From Diphasiastrum complanatum (Eukaryota > Streptophyta > Lycopodiopsida > Lycopodiales > Lycopodiaceae), in the NCBI GenBank assembly GCA_029204225.1, contig CM055113.1, forward strand, positions 1,407,973 through 1,467,972: a DNA stretch of 60,000 bases, read 5' to 3'. The notes under the pieces were generated by a model, which saw only the letters and a program-made list of their open reading frames with translations, was not told the DNA's origin and did no database searches. Within the stretch, counting starts at the first letter, position 1; the number at the start of each line of letters is the position of its first letter. A program made the position numbers and the translations under genes. Below, piece by piece: positions 43,731 to 55,074 of this stretch.

Positions 43731-44087
43731 GAAACAACATCAACAAAAAAACGTCCAAGATCAAATATTCAATCTACAAAATAGAATGCAAAAAAAACCC
43801 ATGGTGTCTACATCGGCCAAGCATGCAATCTACGACGCCGATTGCAACAACATGCAAGGCTACCACCCAAAAAAATGAGAAAACACTATTCTATGGGCCG
43901 ATCTTTTTATGAGCAGTTTCATGTTCAAGTTTTAGATGTTGTTGAAGATAGAAAAATAGCTAACCGAATCGAAAAGTTTTATGTCCGACATTACAAATCA
44001 ACTAGCGAGTCTGGATACAACAAACTAAGATGTAATCCTGTAAATTCAAAGGCATATTGGTATTTAAAGAGACGCAAGCACCTATAA
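43731..44087 (+). pseudogene. GIY-YIG endonuclease domain, one frameshift
   Basis: After an acceptor-like CACCTGTAG the frame reads KIKYSIYKIECKK. A frame change inside an A8 run (about 43,791-43,798) leads to HGVYIGQACNLRRRLQQHAR and continues to NRIEKFYVRHYKSTSESGYN and a TAA. These are the GIY-YIG landmarks: the IY and VYIG strands, the catalytic Arg in NLRRRL, the metal-binding Glu in NRIEKFYV and the GYN block. All key residues are there. The frameshift is in a homopolymer, so it may be a sequencing error. Such nucleases occur in homing endonucleases, Penelope-like retroelements and DNA-virus-like elements. Here one lies downstream of a PIF1-like helicase on the same strand. Confidence 0.85.
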
Positions 44088-44517
44088 TTCTGTTCATAAT
44101 ACATTTCTCGCATGCATTTCGTGTACGCCTACCAATTAAGCTTTTGGCTTGTTAATTTCAAATTTTGCTTTCTTCTTGTGCTATCTATTACAACAACTTG
44201 ATTTTTTGCAAGTTGTAATTTTAACAATTTTAGATACAATTTTTTTAAACTTTCAATGTTCTTGATTTTGGTTGCGACTCTTACAAATAAGTCAATAGCC
44301 TCGTTTTCTGCAACTCAATGCAATGTTACAATTGCATAGCCAATTATAACTTTTACAATGTGTCAATAGAACAAATGTCTTCAAGTCAATGCAAGGCTAA
44401 AATTGCGTAGCTAGTTTTGAGATAAGGCCCAAAATTTCCAAGAAAATTGAAAAAAAAACTACTATTATTCACATATTGAGAACATAACAAAGGCATCGTT
44501 CCATCTCAGAATACATA
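44088..44517. other. AT-rich 3' flank of the nuclease
   Basis: No gene is seen. Two related segments (AGTCAATAGC..CAACTCAATGCAATG..TACAATTGCATAGCCA and GTCAATAGAACA..AAGTCAATGCAAGG..AAATTGCGTAGCTA) suggest a local duplication of about 85 bp at 44,290-44,410. Confidence 0.4.
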
Positions 44518-44557
44518 CGAAATGTGCATTTCGAACACATTCGGAATGCGTTCCACA
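44518..44557. other. Two adjacent palindromes, possible element end
   Basis: CGAAATGTGCATTTCG (44,518-44,533) is a perfect 7-bp-stem hairpin. It is followed at once by GAACACATTCGGAATGCGTT and C (10-bp arms, one G-U pair). Nine bases later comes TTAG|T. A hairpin followed by a short spacer and CTRR before T is the 3' end of Helitrons; here the last four are TTAG, so the match is incomplete. Confidence 0.4.
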
Positions 44558-47500
44558 ATTAGTATTTTTTGGGTTTCCAAATATAGATGTAAGGTAGGAA
44601 ACGAGCTATGTTAGTGTCTGATTCTCCTTTGATGTCTCCTCATGTTAGTGTTTTTTATGGAGCATTTCTCTATTCAATAGACACAATTTTAAGAAACTTT
44701 TTAGGCTACTATACGTGGATACCAAGCTTAATGGCAATCATGTCAATCTGACTTTTGCCATCTGTTAAACACATTCTTGAGGAAGAACCTAAGTGGATCT
44801 AATACCAACAAGAGAACAGAATTTTGAACCTGCTGCAGTCAGTTTTCTTGCTAATTTTTATCAACAGTACAAGACTTTTTCAAACCTTTATATGCAACTC
44901 AGAAATCTCAACCTGTATGTTTTTCTACATGTTTAGCTAGTTCAAAGCAAGCTCTGTGCAAACTTTAATTGTAGTTGTTACACATCCAACCTACTGAACT
45001 AAAGATTCCAGGTCTGATGATACAATTCAAAAATCCGGAAAAGGAGCTTTTCTACAGTCCTAATATCAAGTGATGAACTTCCATTCAAGATCATGGTATC
45101 TTTATATCTAACATTTTTTCAATCGAATTTTTTTCAGGATGCTTTTAAGATCCCAACCCAGTCCTAACAAATCTTTTCTATCTTAAGGAAAAATCTCATC
45201 CCTATAGAAAACTCATAAAAATAGATCTGCCATCTGCGTAACCTGATTCAGAGTTGTCGCCAATGTGAAACATATTCATAATCATGACAATAGTTAATGG
45301 GTTGGCGGACTAGTGAATTGCAAGTTCACAATATTTTTTTCACATTTGCAAATTATTGAGGCAAATGATTCCTAAAAATTGTGGGATTGCATCACAGATT
45401 CACAAATCCACAGGCAAGTTCTGAGAGGTGGGATTGTAGGCAGATTCTATATTTGTAGACTAGTTTTCAAGAGTTTTAGGGAGGATTGCATAGCAGCCTC
45501 ACAGGATTAAAACTACTGTTCTTCACAAATCGATCTAGATTCATTTAGTAAAGTCCTGTGATGTAAAAATACAAAGCATAGTTTTGGATTAGCAGCAAGA
45601 ACTAAAAACTGATGCAATCATCATGTTTTAAAGTATCTATGTACTGACTCTAACTACTGGTGTAATATAAGTACATTGCAGAAGATATGGATTAGTAGCA
45701 ATGACTCTAAACTACAGTATCTATTCACCGATTCTCCGCATTCTCATCAACAACAATGGAATGTAAAAACCTATGAGTGCTTGTGCGCTTGAGGGACCTG
45801 AACGTTGTGAGTCCTTGTGCGCTGGAGCCAGGTGAACGCTAGAACCTTGTTGGCTGGAGGCAGCATGAAGTATGCCTCGAGGCAGGCAGAAGTTTTAAAG
45901 AGAGCGATGGAGGCAGCACCATTTTTTGAGCAATGGAGGCAGAATCTTGAAGGCGATGGAGGAGGGAGACTCTGCTGCGCTGGAGATAGATTCGAAAAAA
46001 TTGAACTAAAACTTGAAGTGTGCCCTATCTAGGACCTGCACCCCCTACCCTTCATTGAGTGTGCTCTAGCTAGGCCTGCACCCCTGGCCTCATGTTGTAG
46101 GATTTCTTAAGGGTTTTTAGATAATGGTTTTGGATTTTTAGTTTGTCATGAAGCAATAAAGTATTGTTATCTTTTTCTCTCAGTTGACATGTCTCTGTCA
46201 TTCACTTTGTAATTGTCCTCTCTAAGTTGACTTGTCTTTGTCATTTTTTCCGCAATCACGGAATCAAGCCCCTTTTCCAACTAGCACAAATCAGCCTTCG
46301 CCATTTCTGTTGGATTATCTCATATAATTTGAGATATTCCCACGCGTTTTTGAACTACCACTAGACTGGTTAAGGCTAGCGTGGTTGACATCTAATTGGG
46401 CAGGCTAACTTAGTACTCGTGTTACTGCATGCGACCATCAAACCAAGAGACAATGACTCACATAGCCCGTTGCCCGTTGGATCGCACAAGAAATCTTGAT
46501 GTCGTGACACTTGCTCGCTAATGTTTAATCAAGCATTCAAATGGTGACACATATCTACTAGATCTTGTAAGTTTTGAAATTTGATAGGTCGCGACATTTA
46601 ACTGGGGGTTTTGGGGGAAAAAAAATTGTGCCTTTAAGTGTTATTCAAAAGCATGAACAAGATTATTGTTTTTTTGAAAAGCATTCAGATGTTGCCACGT
46701 ATTAACACCACCCATTGAAAAGCTTCCAAGTGTCACTATAGTCGTGTGGCGATTATCCATATGTTGGGTATGGGCGGTTGAGCTACCTCGTGCCATCAGA
46801 GGAAGCATCACCTTGCTCCTTAGTCTCGATTTGGACGACACATATCTAAGCTCGCCAACACTGGATTCTCTCAGAAGCAATCATATTGTTAGGACTTTGA
46901 TAGCAATGTCACATGTGACAAACATCCAAGTGGGTGTGCCTAAATAGACAGGACACTCGACGTTTGGATTTTTGGAAGGCATTCAGATCTTGCCATGCGC
47001 TCATCAGGGGCCGTTTAGTGAAGGTCACATTCCTCTAAGTGGGTAACGTAAGTTTCACCCCCATCCTTTGATCTTAACACACAATCTGGTTCCAGTTCCC
47101 AGCATCATCAAGTTTACCACGTGTACGCTGAGGATTCCTTCACGTCAGAAGATTTCCAAGTGGCAAAAAGCCCAAGTGTTTACACATAAAAGATATCGTG
47201 CCAATAGACCCCATGTCCCTTTCCTTCTCTTTTTTTTTTTTGGGTGTGTGTTGGTTGTCCATCTTAACGGCTTCATATTTTCCAAGAAAGATAAATTGTG
47301 CATGCCCATATTTGTTTTTGTTTTGTTTTGACAATCTTAGTTTATTTTTTTGTTTTTTCTTTGTTTTTGTCTTTGTTTTTGTTACAGTATTGTCGTTTCA
47401 TCTAAGATGACATGTCTGCACTGATGAGTTTCTAATTGTCTATTAGGCTAGTCTATTAATCAACTCCTAGATTTTCTCTCTCCATTAGGGTGTATTTGTA

Positions 47501-47639
47501 GACATGACATTCTGTTAAATATAGTGATGGTTTGTGTTGCTCTTCCTCCCCTGGTGATTGCTTGTGATGAATGTATGCTATTGCTGATCTAATTATTGAC
47601 AAATTCTAGCCTCTTATAGATGGAATCATCTCCTATCAC
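44558..47639. other. About 3 kb without recognisable genes
   Basis: I see no supported coding domain. Noted items: a slightly GC-richer piece with repeated GGAGGCAG/GCGATGGAGG words at 45,800-46,030; a run of T at about 47,229-47,242; a T-rich TTTGTTTTTGTCTTTGTTTT tract at 47,340-47,395. Short open frames here lack family resemblance. Confidence 0.4.
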
Positions 47640-49040
47640 TCAAGATAACTCCAATTTATTGTCAATCACCTGTGACAGTTTGAGTATGATACGCATATAT
47701 GAGAAAATTCAATTCCGGTCCACATTGCCTTATATGGCTCATTGATTCATCCTTATTGTCCAACAATGAGTTTAGTACATCAACTTTGCTCAAGTTCCAC
47801 CATTTATTGATGATATTTGATTCCTCACATGAGCTAGCTCAAATTTGCTATCAATCGCTCAAGATAGTTGAATTTTCGGCCTTTCTCACTCGAGATTGTC
47901 CATTGAGTGACCAAATTAGCACCATTTTGACTTCGAGACATTGTGATACCTCGAATTTGATAACTATCACTTGGGATAGCCCAAATTCAATGTCTTTCTC
48001 TTTACTTAGATCATCGAGTGATCAAACTCAGATATATGCTATTTCATATGCAAAGGCGGATCCGCACCCCTTGGGAGTGACGATCCAACAACCAGCCCAA
48101 GAAGACTTTCCAAGCGCTGAAGCATGAGGGCAGGGTGGACTAAAGGCCTCCTCCGCTGGAGTACCAAACCCACCATCTGCAGAATGTGCTCAAACGTGTG
48201 AAATAAGACAAGGATGAGATGTCCTGAATTGTCGACTCAACAACCAACACAACAAGTTCCCACTAGTGATCAAAATCGACCAATATCGATGACTATCACT
48301 TGAGATATCACAATATTGGACCTTATTGCTCAAGGTTGTCCATTGAGTGATCAAGTTGGAGGAATCACGAGTTCAGGACATTTGTGTAACTTGAATGTGG
48401 TGCTTATATGTGAGACAACTCGATTTTGGTTCTAATCACTCGACATTGCTCATTGAGTGATCACAATTGACCTACATCACATCAGATAGCTAAAACTTGA
48501 TGTCTATCAATGTAAATAGCCCCATTTTGGTGCCTCCATCACTTGGGGAAGCCAACATTTGATGCCTAACATGTAATTTTGTTGCTTATTACTTGACATG
48601 GCTCATGAAGTGATCATACTCAAACTGTCTCAAGAATAGTATATCGAGATTGGGTAGAAGACTATAGCAACTATACTCCCATCATACCGAGCTTAGAACA
48701 TTCAAATTGCTTATATTTAAAACCTTATCAATGTAATTGATTTCTAGCTCAAATTTGATGTGCTCGAGGTAGCTTGAATTCGATGTATACATTGCAGGAT
48801 AACTCAAACTTGATAACTCACATGAGATAACTCAAATTTTCTACCTATCACTCAAGATAATCGAATTTTGGCCTTTATCACACAAAATTGCTCATTGAGT
48901 GATGAAATTTTGACGTCAAGTCATTGAGATAGCTCGAATTTGGCACCTATCACTCGGGATAGCTCAAATTCGATGCCTAACACATGATTTTGGTGCTTAT
49001 CATTCGACATGGTTCATCTAGTGATCAGACTCAACCAATA
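47640..49040. repeat. Field of degenerate repeats with TCACTC...GAGTGA inverted cores
   Basis: Units of roughly 60-100 bp alternate phrases like ATCACTTGGGATAGC(CC)AAATT, CGATTTTGGT(G)CTTATCACT and TCACTCGAGATTGTCCATTG followed by AGTGA. At least eight copies of the last core lie at about 47,889, 48,325, 48,437, 48,590, 48,880 and 49,003, with others more decayed. The core is itself an inverted repeat (TCACTC/GAGTGA). Open frames through it are not credible genes. Confidence 0.65.
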
Positions 49041-49269
49041 CTTTCATGTCTATGCTCAATAGCTTAGGAACATTATTGGCTTGACTTATTAGCATAATCA
49101 CTTTATGGAATATTTGGCTTCATAGAAATAGCAGGGAATTTGGGATTGGCGATTATTCCATCTCCCCCATGCTCCTCTTTAAAGAGGCTATATAGTACTC
49201 GAACTGCGTGTCTTCGCTCCATTGAAAATTGTCGGAGTAGCGGTCTGGAGGTCTTCTTTGTCTTGTTGA

Positions 49270-49882
49270 CCTTCTAGGCTCGTTTTGTCGTTGCTCAAAC
49301 GTTTATTGTTCGTGGAATTGATCCTCTACTTCCTGCTGCTCTGGAGTCTGCGGCTTTGCATTCTGATTTGATGTCTGTCCTCGATCTCCCTCTTGAATAG
49401 GCAGCAGTGTGAAGATATCATGGCCTTTTTTGTCTTTTAGTTCAGGGAATGTGGACTCATCGAACTTCACATCTGTGCTCGAAACAACCTTCTTTGTTGT
49501 TGGGTTGTAGAGCCTGTACACATGTGTTCCATTCAAGTAGCCAACCATGATTGTTTGCTCAGAGTTGTCATTGAGCTTGCTTCTTTTTTCTTTTGGAATG
49601 TGCTTATATGTTGCACATCCAAACACTCATACGTATGACAGATCAAGCTTTCTGTCTGTCCACATTTCATATGGTGTTTTGTTTTCCAGCGTTGTCGTTG
49701 TAGGTCTGTTCTGCAGGTGTACAACTGCAGCTATTACCTCAGCCCACAATTGACTTGGCAATTGAGCCTGTGCCATCATGCATCTGGCTCCTTCGACTAG
49801 CGTTCTGTTTCTTCTTTCTGCAACACCATTGTTTGGAGAATTCATTATTTTTATATTCACCTCTGTTGTCAGATCTAAGGAT
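49270..49882 (-). pseudogene. Ty1/copia integrase, downstream half (split element)
   Basis: The minus strand encodes SDNRGEYKN (second integrase Asp), NNGVAERRNRTLVEGARCMM (catalytic Glu), LWAEVIAAVVHLQNR and the C-terminal integrase/linker block FGCATYKHIPKEKRSKLND, YRLYNPTTKKVVSSTDVKFD. It is cut at 49,882 by the element 49,883-55,074. The upstream half resumes at 55,075, with AGGAT duplicated. RT and RNase H are missing to the left of about 49,260. Confidence 0.92.
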
Positions 49883-50536
49883 TGTGAAGGATTTCAGATC
49901 ATTCAAGATCCAATCCATGTCCCTGATCTTTGGTTACAATAAGGAGCAAACCAACAATCCTGTCAATGTAGAAAAATCAGCATCTACATACAAAATGAGA
50001 TGCAAATTCTAAGAGATACTGATCAAACATGAACTAAAACATAAAATATGTTTGTTGTCCATACAATTACAGTACCCTACTGTATTTCACATGTGTGGAA
50101 CCGAAAAAAGCAATAAATGAGCATTCTACACACAAGATTGCAAGATAACACCAAGATAGTGCACCAATGAGTAGTAGAACCCAAAGAGAACCATGTATAA
50201 TGATGAAATGAGAGAGAGAAGAGAGAAGATGTGTCTCTCCATGAGTTACATCCTTTTATAGAGTTTTCAAACCCTATTTGGCCACTTGGCTTTCCCTCCG
50301 AAATGTAAACCCTACTATTTTTGGGTCTAGATTCAATGTACCCAAAGTTCAAATTTGAATCTCTCTCAAACTCAACTACCAACTTCCCCACACTTTCCAA
50401 AAGTGTTTATTGAATGTATTTTAAAATAATATAGCTTCAAAAAATTTATCTCTAAGTCTAAAATGAGTTTTGGCCTCTTATTGACAATTTACCAAAATGT
50501 GACTAAACTAGACTAAATTAGTTGAAATCTCTCATG
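49883..50536 (-). repeat. 3' LTR of the defective copia element
   Basis: Starts TGTGAAGGATTTC; ends TCTCTCATG, where the expected terminal CA appears mutated to TG. It carries CACATGTGTG at about 50,089 in place of the CACACGTGTG of the 5' LTR. Confidence 0.85.
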
Positions 50537-51417
50537 CTCCTAGTTTTGGCATAGTTTTAACCATACTACTTTGATCCAACTTTAGAATGATCTCCATCCT
50601 AAGTATAGATCTCCTTTCTAAGGTTCTAAAGTAACTTTCATAATTGATATAGAGAATAGTGTCCAAATTGGATGCTTCACTATTTCTTACATCAATTTTA
50701 CACATCAAGATATAACTAGAACTTGAAGAACCAAATAGAATGTGAATGAAATGATTCCTCCATGTTTCAAACTTTGAACTCTCTGGAAAATTACAGCAAC
50801 CAAACAATAAATGTGAGTGATGACCGTTTGCTTGCTTGTCTCCTCCAACTTTGTCCTTTCTTGACATGTCTCCACCATAAAACTTCGTGAATGAGCCTCC
50901 ATCTCCATCTTGCCACAAGATATCATCAAACCTTGATGACTTGCCATGAATGAGTGACATAATGAACCTCCATTAGCTTCATTTCCATCAGAAAAACTAG
51001 CCAAGAATGCTAATACAACTCCAACAATAAGATATTGCAAGACAATGTTGCTAGTTTGTCCATATCTTGACAATTTGCACACTTCCACATGAAATAGCTC
51101 AAACATGAGATAGAACAAATAAAGTAAACTTTAACAACACTTTGCTGCTCCTTTGACCTTACTTGAGTCTTCAATAATCTGCAAAAACAGATCCATAACA
51201 TCTTTGCCAAAAAACCTTCCTTTGATGCTCTTGACTAGCTCCAAATTGTCACCTTTCCTTTTGTGTTGTTGAAGCCCTTTGAGACCAACCTCTTGATCTT
51301 CCTCTTGACCATCAAAGTCATTGAACAAACTTTGTTTTCCAGATCCATTACTTTCTTTTCCAGTATGAAACCATGAGAACTAATATCCACTTGCATAGCA
51401 TCATCTACACAAGAAAA
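50537..51417 (-). other. Unrelated insert, right part (short frames only)
   Basis: Minus-strand frames such as 51,131-51,328 (DGQEEDQEVGLKGLQQHKRK) and 50,532-50,960 do not match copia proteins or anything I know. Together with the ORF to its right this replaces RT and RNase H in the defective element. Confidence 0.4.
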
Positions 51418-52146
51418 TTATCCAAAACATGTGAGTAAAGCAAAGTGAGTCGCTTCCACTTGCTTACCTTTCTCTTGATCATCAAAGATATCAAAGATAT
51501 GAATATCTTCAGACCTGAACCTTTGGAAATACTCCCTCTCAAACATATGATCTATATCCAACAAGATCTCATCAATGCTTGATCTCGAATTTTCACAAAG
51601 GTTAGTGAAAACAATGTCACCAATGTCACCATCATAAATCAAAAGATAGATTCCAAACTTTCCATCCAACATGAAGTAGAGTAGATGAAGATGAGTATTA
51701 AACCTAATAAATCCAGCCTTTTTGAGTCCATAAAAAACCTCAATAAGCTCACCAATGAGATCTCCCTTGCCTTGAAGAAATTGCCTCTCGATTTGCTCCA
51801 TGTAGTCTTCTCCAACCAACCTTTTGCCATCTCGATCACGAGTGATCAATTCACAATCATAGAATCCTTTGAGTTGATGAAGAGATGTGAGATCCATGCC
51901 TTGGATCTTCCCAAGAACCAATCTTCCATTGCTCTTTCCTTCATAAGACTCCCTCTTAATGATTGCATCATAAGAAGTAGAAACCTCAAAAACATTAGAA
52001 GCCATGAAAAAAATAATTAGTACCTTCAACATAAGGATGATTGAAGTACTCTCTTTTTTCAAACAAGAACTTCTACTCAATGTTTTAGGTAATGAATCAT
52101 ATGATAATGATTCTTCCTCACTATCATTCACAATGACATCATTCAA
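51418..52146 (-). CDS. Unidentified 242-aa ORF inside the copia element
   Basis: An open frame on the element's sense strand. Blocks: LKVLIIFFMASNVFEVSTSY, a charged middle GKSNGRLVLGKIQGMDLTSL, ELITRDRDGKRLVGEDYMEQ, and LLYFMLDGKFGIYLLIYDGD. Only its last residues, GKQVEATHFALLTCFG, match the copia integrase-RT linker (GKQVVDGSNYAFLTSFD in the intact element). So about 220 residues of foreign or extremely diverged sequence are joined in frame to a copia linker. It could be a captured host exon. No domain is recognised. It is the longest non-copia frame in the element. Confidence 0.5.
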   Translation of the reverse strand: MNDVIVNDSEEESLSYDSLPKTLSRSSCLKKESTSIILMLKVLIIFFMASNVFEVSTSYDAIIKRESYEGKSNGRLVLGKIQGMDLTSLHQLKGFYDCELITRDRDGKRLVGEDYMEQIERQFLQGKGDLIGELIEVFYGLKKAGFIRFNTHLHLLYFMLDGKFGIYLLIYDGDIGDIVFTNLCENSRSSIDEILLDIDHMFEREYFQRFRSEDIHIFDIFDDQEKGKQVEATHFALLTCFG

Positions 52147-52154
52147 AGTACATC

Positions 52155-52520
52155 CTACTTTGAACTCTTCACATACTTCTCTTCTTCTTGACTTGTGACT
52201 ATCTCTCTCACCAAGTCTCTTGATAGAACCATTTGATCCACTCTATTTATGAAGACATGTGACTCCACTTGCTGCAAAAATGACTTTCTCGAACTCATCA
52301 CAAAAGAATGTAGAAGAACCACCTCCTTCATGCATGCACCTAGCAACATCTTTTTCCAAGGAAGAACTTTCACCTCCATTTCCTTACCTTTTGCATGCTT
52401 GCACTTGCCATGAAGAACCATTGAAACACCATAATTATCCTCAAGACTAGCCAAGTTAGCACAAAGATGAACATCTCCAAGAAGCATATTAGATCTCGAC
52501 CTAGATCTAGCATAAGGAAG
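52155..52520 (-). pseudogene. Integrase-start remnant
   Basis: The minus strand reads SKKLPYARSRSRSNMLLGDV, matching the block between the pre-integrase cysteines and the first integrase Asp of the intact element (LPYTRSISRSKMPFSLLHSD). The catalytic Asp context is lost, and beyond this the sequence diverges completely. Confidence 0.6.
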
Positions 52521-53818
52521 CTTTTTAGACTTTGCATAAGATCCACCAATCTCATTGATGCTAAAAGGTAACTTTGGAAAGTTGAAACCAATCTCCTTTT
52601 CCATTCCATCCTTTTTGTTAGCCATAACAAAAGCATCAAACAAGCATCACCACCAAACTTTACCATGCATCCTTTCTCTATTATTTGACCAACACTTAGC
52701 AAATTCTTTGAAAGTGAAGGAATGTAAAGAACACCATCAAGTCTTGATTTCCTATCAGTAGAGAGACAAATAGGAATTGAACCAATACCTTCAATCACAC
52801 ACTCACCACCATTGGTCATGTGAATTGCTTTCTTGGCTCCATCATAAGTGACCAAAGAAGTAAAGAACTCCTTGTAACTAGTCACGTGTGAACTAGCTCC
52901 ACTATCAATCCACCATGAATCTTTGTCACCTTCACTTGATATTATACTTGAAGAACACGTCAAAAGAGAATCACAACCACCTAGATCCTCATCATTAGTA
53001 GTAAAGTTGATTTGCTTGCTACCTTCACCTCTTTGCTTCTTCAAACATTCATTTGCAAAATGTCCTTTGATTCCACAATAAAAGCATTTTAACTTAGACT
53101 TATCCTTCTTTTTGCCAAAAGAAGAAGTCCCACCTTGATCTTGCCCTTTAGACCACTTGCCTTAGCCTTTGCCCTTGAACTTGCCTTTGATGAGCATAGT
53201 CTCCTCTTCATATTGAGATGTCGATGTAGATCCACCTCCTCTTGATTGAAGCCTATACTCCTCATTCACCAAGATCTCTTGCAAATCCACAATACTTGGC
53301 AAAGTCTTTTGAATAGCAAAACTTTGAACAAGATTAGCATGATCATCTAACAAGCCACTAAGTATAACATGAACAAGTTCTATCTCCTTAATGCTTTCAT
53401 CAATACATGCTAACTCATCATTGAATGCCTTAACCCTCAAAACAAAAGCATGAGTACTCTCTTTCTTCTTTTGCAAACTTTGAAAGATTTGCCTCCTAAG
53501 AGTAAGCACTCCTGATGTAGACTTGGATTCATAAAGCTTCTTCAAATCTTCCCAAGCCTCCAAAGATGATGTGCACTTACCAACTTCCTTGAGAAGTTCA
53601 TTGGTAACATTCATCTTAATCATGTGTAGAGCTCTTTTAGCTCTCTTGTCATACCTCACTTGATCTTGAGGTGCTTGAGGCCTCTCCTCCACACCTGCAA
53701 CAATCTCCATCAACTCATTCATCTCCAATAAGGACTCCATCCTCACCTTCCAAGTAGAATAGTTGATTGAGGTAAGCCTATCATTGCTCTCCAACATAAA
53801 GCCTCCACTTGTAGCCAT
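52370..53818 (-). pseudogene. Ty1/copia gag-protease with one in-frame stop
   Basis: The gag start MATSGGFMLESNDRLTSINY is closely similar to the intact element's gag. A single in-frame stop near 53,162 interrupts an otherwise continuous frame that goes on with the zinc knuckle CFYCGIKGHFANEC and the protease WWIDSGASSHVT. After FGGDACLM (about 52,645) it leaves the copia alignment. The gag ORF alone (53,162-53,818) is about 218 residues. Confidence 0.9.
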
Positions 53819-54408
53819 GTTGAAGTGACCTGATCTTCTTCTTTCAACCTATTCCAATGCACAAAGCACTCTCTTGAATGTCAACAAATGAACTCAAGAA
53901 GAAATCACAAAGATATGGAACCTCTCAAATCTCTTCTAGCACTTCTAACTAGAAAATCAACACATAGAATAGTGAAATATTGATCAACCTATGATCTATT
54001 CTAAATCTAATGATTCTTGCCACTTTCTAAGATTGAAACACACTCAAATGAAGTTTAGTAACCTCACAAACTAGATACCCAATCAAAATTAGGGTTTTGA
54101 CAAAATCACAAAAAATTGAATATCTCAAATTCTACATGCAATTTCTAGAAACTTGATATATCTTCTTGTAGACTCCAATGAGACATTCCTAATTCACCAA
54201 AATTCATCTAATTCCAGTAAACCAGGTGTGAAATCAGAATTGATCAAGTATATAACCCTATATTGAGTTTTGACCTACAAAAGATCAATTCTACACATGC
54301 AAAAATGTTGATTTTTTAGTAGAAATCAATCTAGCATGCTCTAGCATTGGTAACTCCTCCAAATCCTTGGTAAAGATGGCTGATACTTTCATAACCTGAA
54401 ACACAAGA

Positions 54409-54420
54409 GCTCTGATACCA
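54409..54420 (-). promoter_or_regulatory. Primer-binding site of the defective copia element
   Basis: GCTCTGATACCA, exact complement of TGGTATCAGAGC, abutting the LTR start TGTTAAGG at 54,421. The leader 53,819-54,408 shows nothing else. Confidence 0.94.
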
Positions 54421-55074
54421 TGTTAAGGATTTTAGATCATTCAAGATCCAATCCATGTCCCTGATCTTTGGTTACAATAAGGAGCAAACCAACAATCTTG
54501 CCAATGTAGAAAAATCAGCATCTACATACAAAATGAGATGCAAACTCTAAGAGATACTGATCAAACATGAACCAAAACATAAAATATGTTTTTCTTTCCG
54601 CACAATTACAGTACCCTACTGTATTTCACACGTGTGGAACCAAAAATAGCAATAATGAGCATTCTACACACAAGATTGCAAGATAACACCAAGATAGTGC
54701 ACCAATGAGTAGTAGAACCCAAAGATAACCATGTATAGTGATAAAATGAGAGAGAAAAGAGAGAAGATGTGTCTTTCCATGAGTTACATCCTTTTATAGA
54801 GTTTTCAAACCCTATTTGGCCACTTGGCTTTCCCTCCAAAATGTAAACCCTACTATTTTTGGGTCTAGATTCAAGGTACCCAAAGTTCAAATTTGAATCT
54901 CTCTCAAACTCGACTACCAAATTTCCCACACTTTCCAAAAGTGTTTATTGAATGTATTTTAAACTAATATAGCTTCAAAAAGTGTATCTCTAAGTCTAAA
55001 ATGAGTTTTGTCCTCTTATTGACAATTTACCAAAATGTGACTATACTAGACTAAACTAGTTGAAATCTCTCACA
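54421..55074 (-). repeat. 5' LTR of the defective copia element
   Basis: 654 bp, ends TCTCTCACA; CACACGTGTG at 54,627-54,636. It matches 49,883-50,536 with scattered substitutions and a short altered stretch next to the palindrome. Confidence 0.93.

Larger units (their letters stand above)
49883..55074 (-). mobile_element. Defective Ty1/copia element carrying unrelated sequence (5,192 bp)
   Basis: The element has 654-bp LTRs at both ends, a perfect tRNA-Met priming site (54,409-54,420) and a target duplication AGGAT at 49,878-49,882 and 55,075-55,079. It encodes gag and protease related to the complete element at 15.5-21.4 kb but lacks nearly all of integrase, RT and RNase H. About 2 kb of sequence I cannot match occupies that space. 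The LTRs differ at several sites (e.g. TTTCAGATC against TTTTAGATC), so the insertion is older than the intact copy. It must depend on another element for mobility. Confidence 0.93.

Noticed and set aside
44558-47639. Short open frames as host genes
   Set aside because: None has a recognisable domain, consistent codon pattern or splice context; I leave the stretch unassigned.
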